Source: Diogma glabrata (taxonomy: Eukaryota; Arthropoda; Insecta; Diptera; Cylindrotomidae). Taken from it: a stretch of 64,000 nucleotides of DNA. The notes below the pieces were generated by a model that was given only the letters and a program-made list of their open reading frames with translations, was not told the DNA's origin and made no database searches. Shown here piece after piece: positions 1-11,500 of the stretch (the first letter of the stretch is position 1; each line of letters opens with the position of its first letter). Position numbers and translations under genes: made by a program. The stretch lies in contig OY856188.1 in assembly GCA_963693315.1 (NCBI GenBank), forward strand, positions 153,165,064 through 153,229,063, in the 5' to 3' direction.

Positions 1-1107
1 TTTCAAAAAAAGTGGGGGTAAGAATTTCACTTCTGGCTCATGAATGCAATATTTAGGTTTTTTCAAAACCGAAGTAAAATCTTAACAAAAATGAAAAGAT
101 TAAAATTTTAAAATATGACAAGAACAAAAACAATAAAGAAAAATAAAAATATTAATTACTTCGGTCTGAAAGACCTAAGTATTACACTCATGAGCCAAAA
201 GTGCGAAATTCTTACCTCCACTTTTTTGACATTTCTCGTCGTTTTAGGACCTACTGATTCTAAAAAAGCAAAAAAAAAAAATGTATGTCTGTCTGCCGGC
301 CGTCCGACCGTCCGTCCGTCAACCTACGCTGCAGGGAAAACCGCTGAGGGATTCCAAAAATTTTTTTTTCTAAAAATAGGTATTCACAAGAGACAGGTCC
401 GAAAGGACGCTGTGTTCGATAACTGTACCGGAAGTGTGTCAAAAAATCATTATGTGTGTCAAAAATAGCAAATTTTCATATTTTTGGCTTAAAAAACGTT
501 CATTTTAAGTGATTACGAGTAGGAACATTAAATTTATAGAAATCTTGATGGTCGGGATTGGTATGTGAGATCAAAAACTAGATTATTGCATTATAAGTTT
601 GTCAAAAAAATGTTGTCAAGTGTGTCAAAAGAAAGATTTTTGTTTATTTTTTTACCCAATTTTTTGGAAAAAAAATAAAATTAATTGTATATACTGTCGG
701 ATGATTGTTTTTGTTTAATAAAAACAATCATCCGACAGTATATATAATACATCATTAGATCAGTTTTATGGTACCTAACATTATCATAAACAACAACTAT
801 ACACATAAAATTAATTGTTTGTTTGAAATGAAATTTTATTATTATTATTGAGAATTATGGCATTATAAGTTTGTCAAAAAATGTTGTCAAGTGTGTCAAA
901 AGAAAGGTTTTTATTTATTTTTTACCCAATTTTTTAGAAAAAAATAAAATTAATAGTTTGTTTGACATGATATTTTATTATTATTATAGAGAATTATGGC
1001 ATTATAAGTTTGTCAAAAAATAATGTCAAGTGTGTCAAAAAATGATTTCATTTACTTTTTAAGCCAATTTTTTGGAAGAAAAATGTAGCTGTTTTTATGA
1101 CGTAAAT
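1..1107. repeat. AT-rich region with ~138-bp repeat units
   Basis: No gene is visible. A block reading CATTATAAGTTTGTCAAAAA followed by TGTCAAGTGTGTCAAAA recurs near 589-640, 861-907 and 999-1040. The last two copies are about 138 bp apart, so this is a short diverged tandem array. The first spacing is about twice that because a small insertion (675-818) sits inside it. A GTCC/GTCT-rich stretch lies at 285-325. Short open frames across 115-468 are composed of this repeat sequence and show no protein family. Confidence 0.6.
675..818. mobile_element. Small hairpin-headed insertion with 14-bp direct repeats
   Basis: The repeat unit around it is interrupted between two copies of ATAAAATTAATTGT (675-688 and 805-818). 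The inserted part begins with a perfect 25-bp hairpin: arms 688-712 and 720-744 with a 7-nt loop. An AT-rich tail of about 60 nt follows, up to the second direct repeat. The same layout (hairpin against one direct repeat, AT-rich tail against the other) is seen at 38589-38809. No coding sequence. The class is unknown. Confidence 0.55.
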
Positions 1108-1129
1108 TTAATTTAAAATGAAATTGGAC

Positions 1130-1314
1130 ATGGAAATTTTTGAATTTGTTATAGTTTTTGAAATATTTTTGGAATTTTGAAAAAGTTTGTATTTTTGATT
1201 TTGTAATAATTTTTGCAATATTTTGGGAATTCCGGCAAAAGTTTTAAATTTTGATTCTGTAAAAATTTTTGGAATATTTTTAGAATTTTTAAAAATTTTT
1301 AATTTCATAAAATT
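1130..1314 (-). repeat. ~60-bp tandem array, copy 1
   Basis: About three diverged units of ~60 bp. On the - strand they read roughly TCAAAATTCTAAAAATATT followed by a CAAAAATTATAACAAAATC-like stretch. The same array, longer and on the other strand, is at 44640-45110. It abuts the conserved block 1315-1535 just as the other copy abuts 44341-44558, so array and block belong to one repeat family. Confidence 0.6.
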
Positions 1315-1535
1315 TTATAATTTTCCGGCAACGTATTGATGTTTCGTGTTAGTTTTGTAATAAATTTTTAAACAGAGATAAAAAATACTTGTACTTTAAC
1401 AAAGAGTTATGTTAGATATACCTCGCTGCCCAAAACTAAAAACCATGTCCTCATAAAAGTTTTTCGCCGAAAACTATATCAAAATCCTTAACCCAGACCG
1501 AAGTCTTGATATCTCAGAGCTGTGAGATTTCAGCT
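1315..1535 (-). repeat. Dispersed repeat block, inverted copy of 44341-44558
   Basis: About 220 bp match the reverse complement of 44341-44558 with few differences. Shared landmarks on the - strand are ATCTCACAGCTCTGAGATAT, a GGACATGGTTTTTAGTTTTG stretch and GTTGCCGGAAAATTATAA. There is no open frame. The two copies are about 43 kb apart in inverted orientation, so this is an interspersed element and not a local duplication. Confidence 0.7.
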
Positions 1536-2406
1536 TCTCCATATTTTATAATTAAATTGTACAAGATATTAGAACTAAGTGATAGTTGTTCATTCAAAAT
1601 GGTGACTTCTTAATAGCTTTATACCGTCGCTTTAATAATGAAACAACGTATTCGCAAAAGTGTAGTTTTGAGATAATTGGGTTTAAAGATTTTTCGATTT
1701 TCTGATTTTCGTAAACTCGGCAGCACTATTGAATGAATAAAGATATTGGAAAAAAATTCTACTAATTAATCTTGACTAATTTCCCCACAACATATTAAAA
1801 TTTCACATTGGTACCTGCTGGCTTTCCTACGTAAAAAGAGGTGAAAAGTCAATCAGGTACCTTATACGTTATTTCATATTTCATATACGTTATTTCATTT
1901 TGCATGGAAGTACGATTAAGCCTAAAATAAATTATTATTGAACTAACGCATGATATTCTTACAACTTTTTATTTATATGAACCGGTATATCATGTAGTCA
2001 TGAATGATGCTTATACAATATTTTAGATTTACCAATTCGTGTGGCGATCGTAATGTATGTAATATATACGACATTGATTTTACCCAAGATATTATTCTGT
2101 AGGAATTGGAATATCGTACATGCATTTACGCTGTTTCAATATTTAACCAAATTCAAATTTGCATGTACGTTAATTAACGATATATTAATTTTCACCCCCA
2201 GTTATAAAATAATTGGAAAATGTTAAAATGCCACTCTATAGACATCTTTATGGGGAATGCAGTGCACCCATTTTATAATAACAACGTATATATGGCATAC
2301 GTTATTTCATTATTAAGGCGACGATATATTTCATACTCCTCCATTGAATCCATGAGAAGACCTTTGTTACAAAAATATAAAACTTTAATAGTATATTAAG
2401 AAACTA
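1536..2406. other. Non-coding stretch, no identified feature
   Basis: AT-rich with scattered short repeats such as ACGTTATTTCAT (around 1870-1895 and 2295-2310). An open frame of 61 codons at 2041-2226 has no recognisable motif or coding character. I see nothing else here. Confidence 0.5.
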
Positions 2407-2508
2407 GTTTCATAATCGACGATTTTATCGCACGCAATCTGTTTAGAAAACGATCCGCGCAGCGGGGAGTTTTCTAACGGATAAGTGCGATAAAACGTCT
2501 TATGAAAC
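2407..2508. repeat. ~100-bp cruciform/hairpin block
   Basis: Outer arms GTTTCATAATCGACGATTTT... (2407-2433) and ...AAAACGTCTTATGAAAC (2485-2508) pair with one small mismatch patch. An inner stem TTAGAAAAC / GTTTTCTAA encloses a GC-rich loop (CGCGCAGCGGGG). The whole block folds into one long stem. It lies about 260 bp from the Penelope-like fragment (2770-3136), on what would be its 3' side. The GC-rich loop in an otherwise AT-rich region suggests a specific structure rather than chance. Confidence 0.6.
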
Positions 2509-2769
2509 AATTTTTTTATACTATTTTTTCTATTTTGCATTTTTTGTCTTGAAATTTTAAAAAATGTGTATTTTATTAAAGTATAGTCAATTTGAAATTT
2601 TGTTATTATTCCTAATTATTGTAATTAATTAAAATATTTAACACTAATTTAGATATTCTTGAAATGACTTTATTTTAGACGCAAAATAGAAAAAATTATT
2701 TTCAAAACTTGTATGTGAATGATTTTCATTGTTGACTAGATGTTGAGCAAAAATTGATTTTATATTTTG

Positions 2770-3136
2770 AATTTTTTTTTAGGTAAATGTTCTGAAAATC
2801 TGTTGATGAACGTTCCAACTGTTTGGCCAATATAAAATTTATCACAAGAATCACAATTTATTTGATAAATGTCAGAGCATTTTTCTAGTTTAGGTTTTTC
2901 TTTGAATTTGAAATTTTTATACAGATTGTTTATTGTTTTGAAAGAAATTTTGAATTTATATTTTTTAAATTGATTAACTAGTAAATTAGGTACTAAATTA
3001 GTTTAATTTATAGAAACATATTTATATCTGTATTAGTATCCAATCTGGTTATAGAGCTATGATTATTTATTCTTTTTAAATTTCGACTTAATATTTTATC
3101 AATAATATTTGGGTTGTATCCGTTATTAATAGCGAT
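2770..3136 (-). pseudogene. Penelope-like element fragment (RT tail and GIY-YIG endonuclease)
   Basis: The - strand reads a frame with NNGYNPNIIDKIL and later IYQINCDSCDKFYIGQT, followed by RFSEH. The last two match the GIY-YIG endonuclease that follows the reverse transcriptase in Penelope-like elements; the first resembles the end of the RT thumb. Stops and a gap in the middle show it is dead. Only about 120 codons survive, so it is a truncated copy. A second fragment of the same type lies at 30330-30560. Confidence 0.7.
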
Positions 3137-4000
3137 GGGTTGTATCCGTTATTAATAGTGAATAAAGACATAAAAAATGTCACCGATTGGGGTGACCAAA
3201 ACCTGGTCAATTTCAACTCTACCAAAACACAGCTGTTGATTGTTTCCAGATCAAAGACCGAGTTCTCCAAAGATATTTTATTCGGTATGTGTGGTGAACC
3301 AATAGGCGAATGTAAAAGCATTCGTTTATTGGGTGTCACAGTTTCAAATGACCTACTCTGGAACGATCATGTAATGGCGATGGCATGCGTCTAAAAAACT
3401 CGGCCTCCTAAATAGATGCAAAAAATGTTTCACTCCATACCAATTGCTCCATGTTTATAAGTCCTATATTCGTCCCTGTATGGAGTACTGTTGTCAAGTT
3501 TGGGGTGCTGCTTCTGTTTCCATCTTGGCCCTCTTGGACTCTGTTCAAAAGCGGGCTATACAAATTGTGGGTGATCGAACTTTGACATCAAAACTTTATT
3601 CCCTACAACATCGTCGCACTGTTGCTGACCTCCTTGTTTTTAACAAATATCGTCATCAACAGGGCTCAGTTGAAATCAGCAGCATCATGCCCCAAACTTA
3701 TTCTTACCCCCGTTCCACTCGACAATCGGCTACCGCAACCAGTCAAACGGTCGAGATCCCACGCTGTCATACTGGCCGATCGCAGAAAGACATCCTTGTC
3801 CGAACTGCATACAAATGGAATAGTTTGCCGGAATCGTTAGTCTCAGGTGACTTCAACCCGCAGAGGTTTAAAAAAAGCGTTCATCATGATCTTAGAACCC
3901 CAGTTGTTGTGGGACCTAGGTCTTAAAAGGTATTTATGTGTTGTTGTGACACTAATTGTAAACCCTATAACACAACACATTTTATTAAAAAAAAAAAATT
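3137..4000 (+). pseudogene. 5'-truncated LINE, RT C-terminus and 3' end
   Basis: Encodes the C-terminal part of a non-LTR reverse transcriptase: NLVNFNSTKTQLL, RLLGVTVSNDLLW, then YKSYIRPCMEYCCQVWGAAS and KRAIQIVGD, ending in a KWNSLPESLV-type tail. It closely resembles 34440-35370 on the other strand. The reading frame breaks at about 3382, where a few bases are missing, so the remainder continues in another frame. The 3' end is an A-rich tail at 3986-3998. A ~22-bp sequence starting GGGTTGTATCCGTTATT is repeated at the 5' junction (about 3112-3158). Family: CR1/jockey-like by motif, not certain. All upstream domains are missing. Confidence 0.8.
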
Positions 4001-4010
4001 ATTTTAATTG

Positions 4011-5385
4011 TGTAGTAAAACAAATTACATAGTTTTCCTACAACAACCTCTCAAAGTATATTCGCAATATCTTCTAAATTCCTACCCATGAATATAAAAA
4101 CAATTGACCTAAAACTCTATTAAAATTGAAAACAAATATTTCATAACCTACCTTTTAATTACCTTTTTCTGGGTTATTTTAAAATATTTTTTAATATCGT
4201 TTAATTAAATAAAATCAATTCGCGACATTGGCATTAAATAAAATTTAATTGAAACAAAATCAGTAGGTCAGTTGTTTCGATTTCAAAAACAAAAATCAAC
4301 GAGTAATCATTTTTTAATTATATAAGTAATATTTTAATGAATAATCGGACAGTCGTTCAGTAGCAATTATTTAATTAATTTAAGAAGAGTCAATTTTACA
4401 ACAAGTGAGTCAGTAAAACTTAAAAATTCAGTCAGTTTTCACAAAAATAAATAAAATCAGTCATTTCGGTTATATCTTTAAAAAGTACAAATCAAGAAAG
4501 TCGTTCAGAATATAACTAGCAATAAAATATTACCTAAATTATGCGTTACATGTTCATCAGTTGAATGTCGTGAAAGTGAACAAAAAATCTACTACGGTTT
4601 TCTAAAATACAATAAATAGTTTATAAGTCAAAAGTTTCTGAAAATTGTGAACTATCTGTTAATGTTAATTATAAACTAGAACATAAGTGATTGTGTAACT
4701 AAAAAACAAATATAAACTAGAATTCCGTTACATCTTTTGTATTAAATAACAGTGCCCAAACGATTCCGCAACACCGTTAATAATATAAGTAGTGGATCAT
4801 CAAACAAAATATTAGTACTACATAACGGCATCTTCATTTTACTAAGTAGTGTACAAACAAATATTACAGAACATTTCATAATTAGTAGTGACAGACTAAA
4901 ATTGTTCGCTAATACAAATGCAAGTATGAATGAAAACAGGTGTGGCCTATTTCAGATGTACGGACTACGTAGTATTGATTTCTAGTGGATTATAGAAGTT
5001 TCGATTTATTTATTTTTCGATATAAATAAGCAAACAAAAATATCAGATAGTCAGTTTTAATTTTGCAATTAAAAGTGTTTATAAATATTCGCAAGTATAA
5101 GGAATAATCGGTGGTACTTGAGCCTGGGTACTAATAGTGAAAGAATCTGAACTTAGGGGAATGGTAAATACAGATTTTACAATTCCGGATATTATTGATT
5201 CAAATTGTGGAAAAGCGGTGAAGTTTATCGGACATAAATTGGAGACCCTGGAATTTATTGTAAGGAAAAACGGAAGCTGCTGTAATTTGATGACAAATAA
5301 AGTTTGAGATTCTGTTAACTAAAGATCTGTCTTTTACTGTCGTGTTTGTTCAATAATCTAAAAGAACCAACGAAGAGTCGTTACA
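4011..5385 (+). mobile_element. Putative 5' LTR of the first Ty3/gypsy element
   Basis: The right edge is fixed by the primer-binding site starting at 5387; the LTR would end ...GTTACA at 5385. A matching start TGTA occurs at 4011, directly after the LINE tail, giving about 1.37 kb. There is a polyadenylation-like AATAAA near 5296. The matching 3' LTR is not in the window, probably lost in or beyond the gap at 20644, so the left edge is only inferred. A 77-codon open frame at 4752-4985 inside it has no recognised motif. Confidence 0.5.
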
Positions 5386-5386
5386 G

Positions 5387-5404
5387 TGGTGTCAGAAGTG
5401 GGAT
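5387..5404 (+). other. Primer-binding site, tRNA-Leu type
   Basis: TGGTGTCAGAAGTGGGAT lies one base after the LTR end. It is complementary to the 3' end of an animal leucine tRNA (…CCCACTTCTGACACCA), from memory of tRNA-Leu sequences. It fixes the element as + strand and supports the LTR boundary. Confidence 0.75.
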
Positions 5405-5414
5405 TATTGAAAGA

Positions 5415-6664
5415 ATGGTCAAGACAGTAAATATTAGTGATCTCAGCCAGACCCAGCTGAAGGATGAGTTGAAGAAGAGGAATGCTCCAATCCATGGAAC
5501 GAAGGCAGAACTTGCATTCCGGCTGCGTAAAGTTTTAGAAGAAGCAGGCCAAAACACAGAGGTCATAGAAATAGAGCCGGAGGAAGCTCCGGTTCAGAAT
5601 GCCCCAGCAATTGATCCGATGATGGTGTTGATAAAAGAAATGATGGCCCGACAAGAAAAACTGGCAGCAGAACAAAAATTAGAGCAACAACAACAACTTG
5701 CTGATCTGATGGCCCGACAAGAGAAACAGGCAGCAGAACAAAAAGTTCTGGCAGCAGAACAAAAAGTAGAGCAACAACAACAACTTGCTGATATGATGGC
5801 TCGACAAGAGAAACAGGCAGCAGAACAAAAAGTTCTAGCAGCAGAACAAAAAGTAGAGCAGCGACAACAATTTGCTGATATGATGGCAAAGCAAGAAAGT
5901 CTACGTGAAGTAATCGAGTCACGTATATCCAGTGCAGAGGGTAAAATCAACAACATGGAAAGGGAGCTGCGGAAAGTTACCGAAGAACATGAAGAGAAAT
6001 TACGCAATCTTTCGAGTGAATTCCGTCAAGAAATAGCACAATTGAAGTCAGGTAACATGAGCAATCCATCAATTACTTCAGCCCCAGCTAGAGTGAAAAC
6101 ACCCGCATTTGATGGATCTACATCGTATCAGATATTTAAGATGCAATTTGAGATAGCAACAACTGGGGTTGATCACCAGCAAAAAGCAAACGCGCTTATA
6201 TTGGCATTGAAGGGACCTGCTGCTGAAATTTTGCAGACACTATCAGCGACAGAACGTGATTACAGCAAGATTATGGAGGCCTTAGAAGTAAGATATGGGG
6301 AAAGTCATATGCAAGCTCTCCATCGCATGCAGCTCAAGACACGAAAACAAGGAGTCAGCGAAACTTTGCAAGAATTAGAGGCTGACATTGTGAGACTGGT
6401 TAATCTATCATATCCGAATTATAACGCTGAACACCGAGACGAACTGGCAGCTGATACATTTATCAATGCTCTTCGAGATGTACAAATGAGAAATCAGCTT
6501 TATCTAAGTGGAAAGAAATTACCTGCGGAAGTCTTAGCATTGGCCCTGCAAATGGAAGCCGGAAAAAGAGCGTATGGCTCAGATAGAGTACGTCAGATGG
6601 AAGTTGCTGAGGAACCACTGAAAGCAGCGCCTGATTAAGTGATTATGCGTGTCAAAAGTTTGGA
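5415..6664 (+). pseudogene. Ty3/gypsy gag, N-terminal part, split by insertion
   Basis: The ATG at 5415 opens a Gag-like protein. Residues ~5-40 form a SAP-type motif (LSQTQLKDELKKRNAPIHG, then KAELAFRLRKVLEEA), a putative nucleic-acid binding helix pair. Residues ~90-200 are glutamine- and alanine-rich coiled coil built from near-identical repeats (MARQEKQAAEQKVLAAEQK). From ~240 on there is a retrotransposon Gag/capsid-type domain (TPAFDGSTSYQIFKMQFEIA). A TAA at 6636-6638 ends the frame 26 bp before the LARD target site. The same frame resumes as gag zinc knuckle at 17598, so the insertion interrupts gag and the TAA is a separate lesion. The next in-frame segment is at 17598-17735. Confidence 0.85.
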
Positions 6665-7124
6665 AAATTGTAATGAAGCGCTTTCTCATTGGCGAACCAA
6701 TGAGAAGAACATAGCAGGAAGCGTACCTAGCGAGATTGATTTTCAAGCCCCAAACTAGCTTCAGCCCATGGGAACGATAAAGTAACCCTGCCACTTCAGC
6801 ACAAATACAGACATGTACGCTATTCACGAAAATTTGCAGAAATGGAAAGAAATACAAGTGGAAAAACGAAGACTCTGGCGACTCCTGTTGCGAAAGACCC
6901 ACGATCAACACGTCCAACCCCCACGTTCACTCACATACGCCCACACACACACACACACATTCACACCCCTTTATCCATATGACCTAAGTAATACAATAAA
7001 TTCACTCACCCCATGATTAAACCCCGTCCTCCTATTCTGCTTCCATCAGCCCTCCATCAGCACGTTGTTCAGGTTTGAAATCTCGCAAAAAAAATACTTT
7101 GTATGTCGCGAACGTTATGGAGAA

Positions 7125-7975
7125 ACGATGAATCAATTGGTGATCAGCAGCGTTGCATAAACTTGTATTTAAAATCGTGAGTCAGTTTGTCCTTCAAAAG
7201 CGTTGACTCAATTTATAAACAATGACGTTGAACCAATTTGTAATCAAATGCGTTGACAAAATTTAGTAAAAATAGTTGAATAAATTTGTAGTCAAAAGCG
7301 TTGACTAAATTTATAAACAATAACGTTGAACCAATTTGTAATCAATTGCGGTGATAAAATTAGTAATCCAAATAGTTGAATAAATTTGTAGTCAAAAGCG
7401 TTGACTAAATTTATAACCAATAACGTTGAAACAATTTGCAATCAAATGCGTTGATAGAATTAGTAAAAATAGTTGAATAAATTTGCAGTCAAAAGCGTTG
7501 ACTAAATTTATAAACCATAACGTTGAACCAATTTGTAATCAAATGCGTTGATAAAATTAGTAATCCAAATAGTTGAATAAAGTTGTAGTCAAAAGCGTTG
7601 ACTAAATTTATAAATAATAACGATGAACCTATTTGTAATCAAATGCGTTGATAAAATTAGTAAAAATAGTTGAGTAAATTTGTAGTCAAAAGCGTTGACT
7701 AAATCTATAAGCAATAACGTTGAACCAATTTGTAATCAAGTGCGTTGATAAAATTAGTAATCCAAATAGTTGAATAAATTTGTAGTCAAAAGCGTTGACT
7801 AAATTTATAAACAATAACGTTGAACCAATTTGTAATCAAATGCGTTGAATGATTTTAAAGTCCACACCGTTGAATAAATTTGCAGTCAAATGCGTTGACT
7901 AAATTTGTATTCAAATTCATGGACCCCAATTGCAATCAAAATCGGTGAATAATTTTATAATCCAATTCGTTGAAT
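7125..7975. repeat. Tandem array of ~25-bp units in the left LTR, higher-order period ~97 bp
   Basis: GTTGA occurs about every 24-25 bp. Four variant units recur in order: GTTGAATAAATTTGTAGTC, GTTGACTAAATTTATAAAC, GTTGAACCAATTTGTAATC and GTTGATAAAATTAGTAA. The four-unit block of ~97-104 bp repeats about seven to eight times before degenerating near 7850-7975. The same array is at about 14523-15373 in the right LTR. Confidence 0.85.
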
Positions 7976-7989
7976 AAACTATTTTTATT

Positions 7990-8540
7990 TAAGATATATT
8001 TGAACTATTCTTTAAATTACAGTTTAATCATTTAATAACAAGAACGACAAAAGTTATATAAACACGGTAATAATTATTTACAACTCATCACGCCAGTCTC
8101 GTACATTCTTATATTTTATATTTACAGATAATGATTTTTTTGTTTTTTTTGTTGTATTTATATTTAATAAATTAGAAATATTCACTAGCCTAAAGTTCAA
8201 TAATTTAATAACAATGACGACACATTTTAACTAACACGGTAATAATTATTTTAAATTGATCATGCCAGTCCCGTACATTCGTATAATTTATAGTTACAGA
8301 TAATGATTTTTTTTTTGATATTTATATTTAATATATTAGAAATATTCGCTAGACTAAAGTTCAATAATTTAAGAACAATGACGACACAATTTAACTAACA
8401 CGGTAATAATTATTTTAAATTGATCATGCCAGTCCCGTGCATTTGTATAATTTATAGTTACAGATAATGATTTTTTTTGATATTTATATTTAATAAATTA
8501 GAAATATTCACTCGATTAAAGATCAATAATTTAAGAACAA
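7990..8540. repeat. ~168-bp tandem repeats, three copies, in the left LTR
   Basis: A block beginning near ACAGATAATGATTTTTTT and containing AACACGGTAATAATTATTT, then a CCAGTCCCGTACATTCGTAT-like stretch, recurs at about 8126, 8296 and 8462. An earlier partial copy is near 8030-8125. Copies differ by small substitutions, so this array predates the LTR duplication; both LTRs carry it (about 15390-15940 in the right copy). Confidence 0.8.
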
Positions 8541-11500
8541 TGATGACACAATTTATCGGAACACGGAATAGGTATTTAGAACAGAAAGCTAATTCGTTAA
8601 GCGAATTATGCAGGTCCCTAATAAATTCTCACAGTTTTATAAAATTTTTGGTACCTTTACTAATCCTTTTTCGCGCTTATCCAAAATGTCAGCCAAGCCC
8701 AAAAGTTTGACGTGATATTTTTATCTAAATTGGCACAATTTCGCGAAATGCAGGACCAGACGTCCATCAAAAGTAATATGTATCACAATCACTCACGATC
8801 GTCATCTTCATGGTGAATTTTATTCCATTGTTGAGAACTGCCGACGTAGTATAAGAAAAACACTCCTCCAACAAAATCTCATGCACGACTGACAGCCGTC
8901 CAAACACCAAAAAACAAATGTAATAGAACTAAGAGCAATACACGTCACAAACATGTATAGATTTTTTTGTTTATTTTTATTTTGTTTCACAATTTTTGAT
9001 TGATTTTTTTTTTATAATTTAAACAAAATGAAACGGCACAAAACATAAATGATTTATCTTTTTTTTTTTGATATTTTTGCACAACACATAAATTTTTACT
9101 AAATTGAACTAATTTGAACATAACATTTAAAAAAAATTCGAACTAATTAAACTAATTAAAAATTTAAGTTAATTAAAAATTTCACTACTTAGATTTTATC
9201 TTAATTCTAAGAAAAAATGCATGAATGCAAAATTTTTCCATTATAATTTTGTCATTCATGAGTGAAATATCAGTTGCACAAGAGAGTGAATAATTTTACA
9301 GTGCTCATTATATAGTCAAATTTTTAGTCTCGCAATAACTCGAATATAGTGTTTAGATGGGAGATAATTAATTTACATCAGATTTTCAAATTATTGGGAA
9401 CTTATTATAGTTCACAAAACCGTTTGCTATTTGATAATATTGTACGAAAGTAAGGTTTGGACACAAGATATTTCCGACACATCCATAACACGTATAATTG
9501 AATTCAAAATGAATCAAATACAGATTCGATCAATGATATGATGTTTAGACATTTATTAACTACATTCTGCAACATCAGTACAGTGAAGTTCAGTTCAATA
9601 ACGGAAGGATTGTTTAAAGCAAAACACTCATACAAAGACAAATCAAATGTTTAGCAAAGCAAGAATAGTGATTCGTTGTATGTTGACGATTGGAAACAGA
9701 ATACACGTAGCTGTTATGAGGTTTTGAGAATTTCGTTGTTTCATTACGGTTTGTGTTTTGAAAATAAAGAAGAGTTTAAACTCAAGTAGTAAGGCGAGAA
9801 CAATCGAATGGAAGTATAACGCGCGTCAATTTTAGTGCGTTGCAAGATTAAATTCTGATTAAATTTTAGTGGTTATACGGATGATGATTAAAGAAAATTA
9901 TTAATTAATTCAAATTAACCAATATTATGTTATATTAATGAATAAATAAATCAGGGTAATTAGTGCAATTTTCTTTCTCCTATACGTTTGTCCGGCTATT
10001 GCAGATTTAGTTAGATTTTAAGAAATGTATAAGGAAACTATGGGTTAAGGAAACTACTCGAAATATGACTATTGATGATGAAGGGATGAGAATCTATTAC
10101 AAGTGGTACAGATTAATATAAGGAACAACAACTAAGGAAACTGCGACTGTAATACACTACGTTCTGACATTAATCCAGACTATCCATTACAGAACAAGTG
10201 CTTTTTGGACGAACACTTACGACCAAAAAGAAGTTGAAAAAGACATAGGCTGGTCGCCAATAGACCTTGTATATACATATTAGCATGGTGAAGCACCTCG
10301 ACGTACCACGGATTAGCAATCAATGCGATCAGTATTACAAACTCAGTCTTAGCAGAAACCAAGTAATAAAGTATCTATGATTATACAAAAAAAAAAACTT
10401 TTGGGAGGGGTATCGATAAAAACAGTATTCTACTCTATTGAAAACGATGGACAACTGAAATCTTCCAGACCCAATTTCGTTGTTCCGTTATGCAGGCTCG
10501 CAACCCACACCTGAACTACCACGAGTCTCATGCGTCTCCGACTACTCTAGCCGGGCCACACTGTTGTACGCTTCCGTCCAAGTGACTCTGAAGGCTGAAA
10601 AAAAAACTGTTCACATAGTTTCAAAGTAACTAATTGAACCAAATTCAATACGTGCAATCTCGGAATTTTCGCGTGCAAATAGTCAAAAAAAATTTTTGAA
10701 ACAAGACCCGAACACCAAAGTTGATACACACTCGCTGAACTGTTAATTTAAAACGAAACCAATAATCTTGACCTGCAATGGCTGGGAAACACCAGCGAAA
10801 TTCATTATCATACTGACAAAAAAAAAAAATATAACTCATTACCGATGTTAGGCGCGAATGTCCTTGGAATGGTAAACATCTCTACGTTTAGAAGCCAGGT
10901 CCTCCAGTTCGTAAGCAGCGCTACCTACCAACCTTCAAACGTTGGCTTCGCAAACTTTTGTGAGAGCGATACCGAGGATTTTCTGCAGTTCCCCGCATCG
11001 CTCAAAATAATATTACGACAGAATTCAATGTTTTGTTTTTGGCTAAACCCCCAAGAGAGGAAGCTGGTGGACTGGGGGCCCTCGCAATACACTCGTCAGC
11101 GTATTCCTCGGGTAACCACAATCCCCATACCTCGCCCCTTGGAAGAATCTCAATATCTAAAACCCAAGCCAGCATTTCACCTGGCCTGAAATTAGGTTAT
11201 CTGCGAATACAGGAATAGACAATGTCGGAGCTTATTGTCGGCAATAGAACTATCAATTATTTTCTTAAATTTATTCATAGGTGATTCAATATACTTGCCA
11301 CTGAAAAAAATTTCTGGTTGTCAACTATTTGAAAATTTGGTGAATCGATTGATTCATTTCTACTATCATCAGCATCATAAATTTCATCATATTTGAGCTT
11401 TTCCACATCGTAACAAAATCAACACCTTGATCTTTTGAACTTGGAAATTTTTAAGACTGACATTTTTTTTTTTTTTTTTTGAAATTTGAACCTATCCAAG

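Larger units (their letters stand above)
6669..10191 (-). repeat. LARD 3' LTR (left copy)
   Basis: 3523 bp, TGTAATG...CATTACA. It differs from the right LTR by only a handful of changes that I could see: a (CA)n length change near 6950, a few substitutions near 7000-7630 and poly-T length changes near 8130. This indicates recent insertion. Near its outer edge is a perfect 10-bp stem, TTCTCATTGG / CCAATGAGAA, with loop CGAA (6683-6706). It holds two tandem arrays, annotated separately. A 77-codon open frame at 8477-8710 is duplicated in the other LTR and looks like AT-rich chance sequence. Confidence 0.9.

Noticed and set aside
5563..6007. Leu/Val- and Cys-rich open frames antisense to gag
   Set aside because: Produced by the repetitive CAG/GAA-rich coiled-coil coding on the + strand.
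6579..6917. Open frame of 112 codons on the - strand, partly repeated at 13944-14315
   Set aside because: It crosses the gag/LTR junction, so it cannot be an ancestral gene; the repeated part is LTR sequence.
6945..6961. (CA)n run as a regulatory signal
   Set aside because: Ordinary dinucleotide microsatellite whose length differs between the two LTRs.
8477..8710. 77-codon open frame present identically in both LARD LTRs (also 15879-16112)
   Set aside because: Its identity follows from LTR duplication; the sequence overlaps the ~168-bp tandem repeats and shows no domain.
10845..11189. 114-codon + frame in the LARD interior as a possible captured gene
   Set aside because: Antisense to the element, no recognisable domain, no duplicated or conserved copy in the window to support it.
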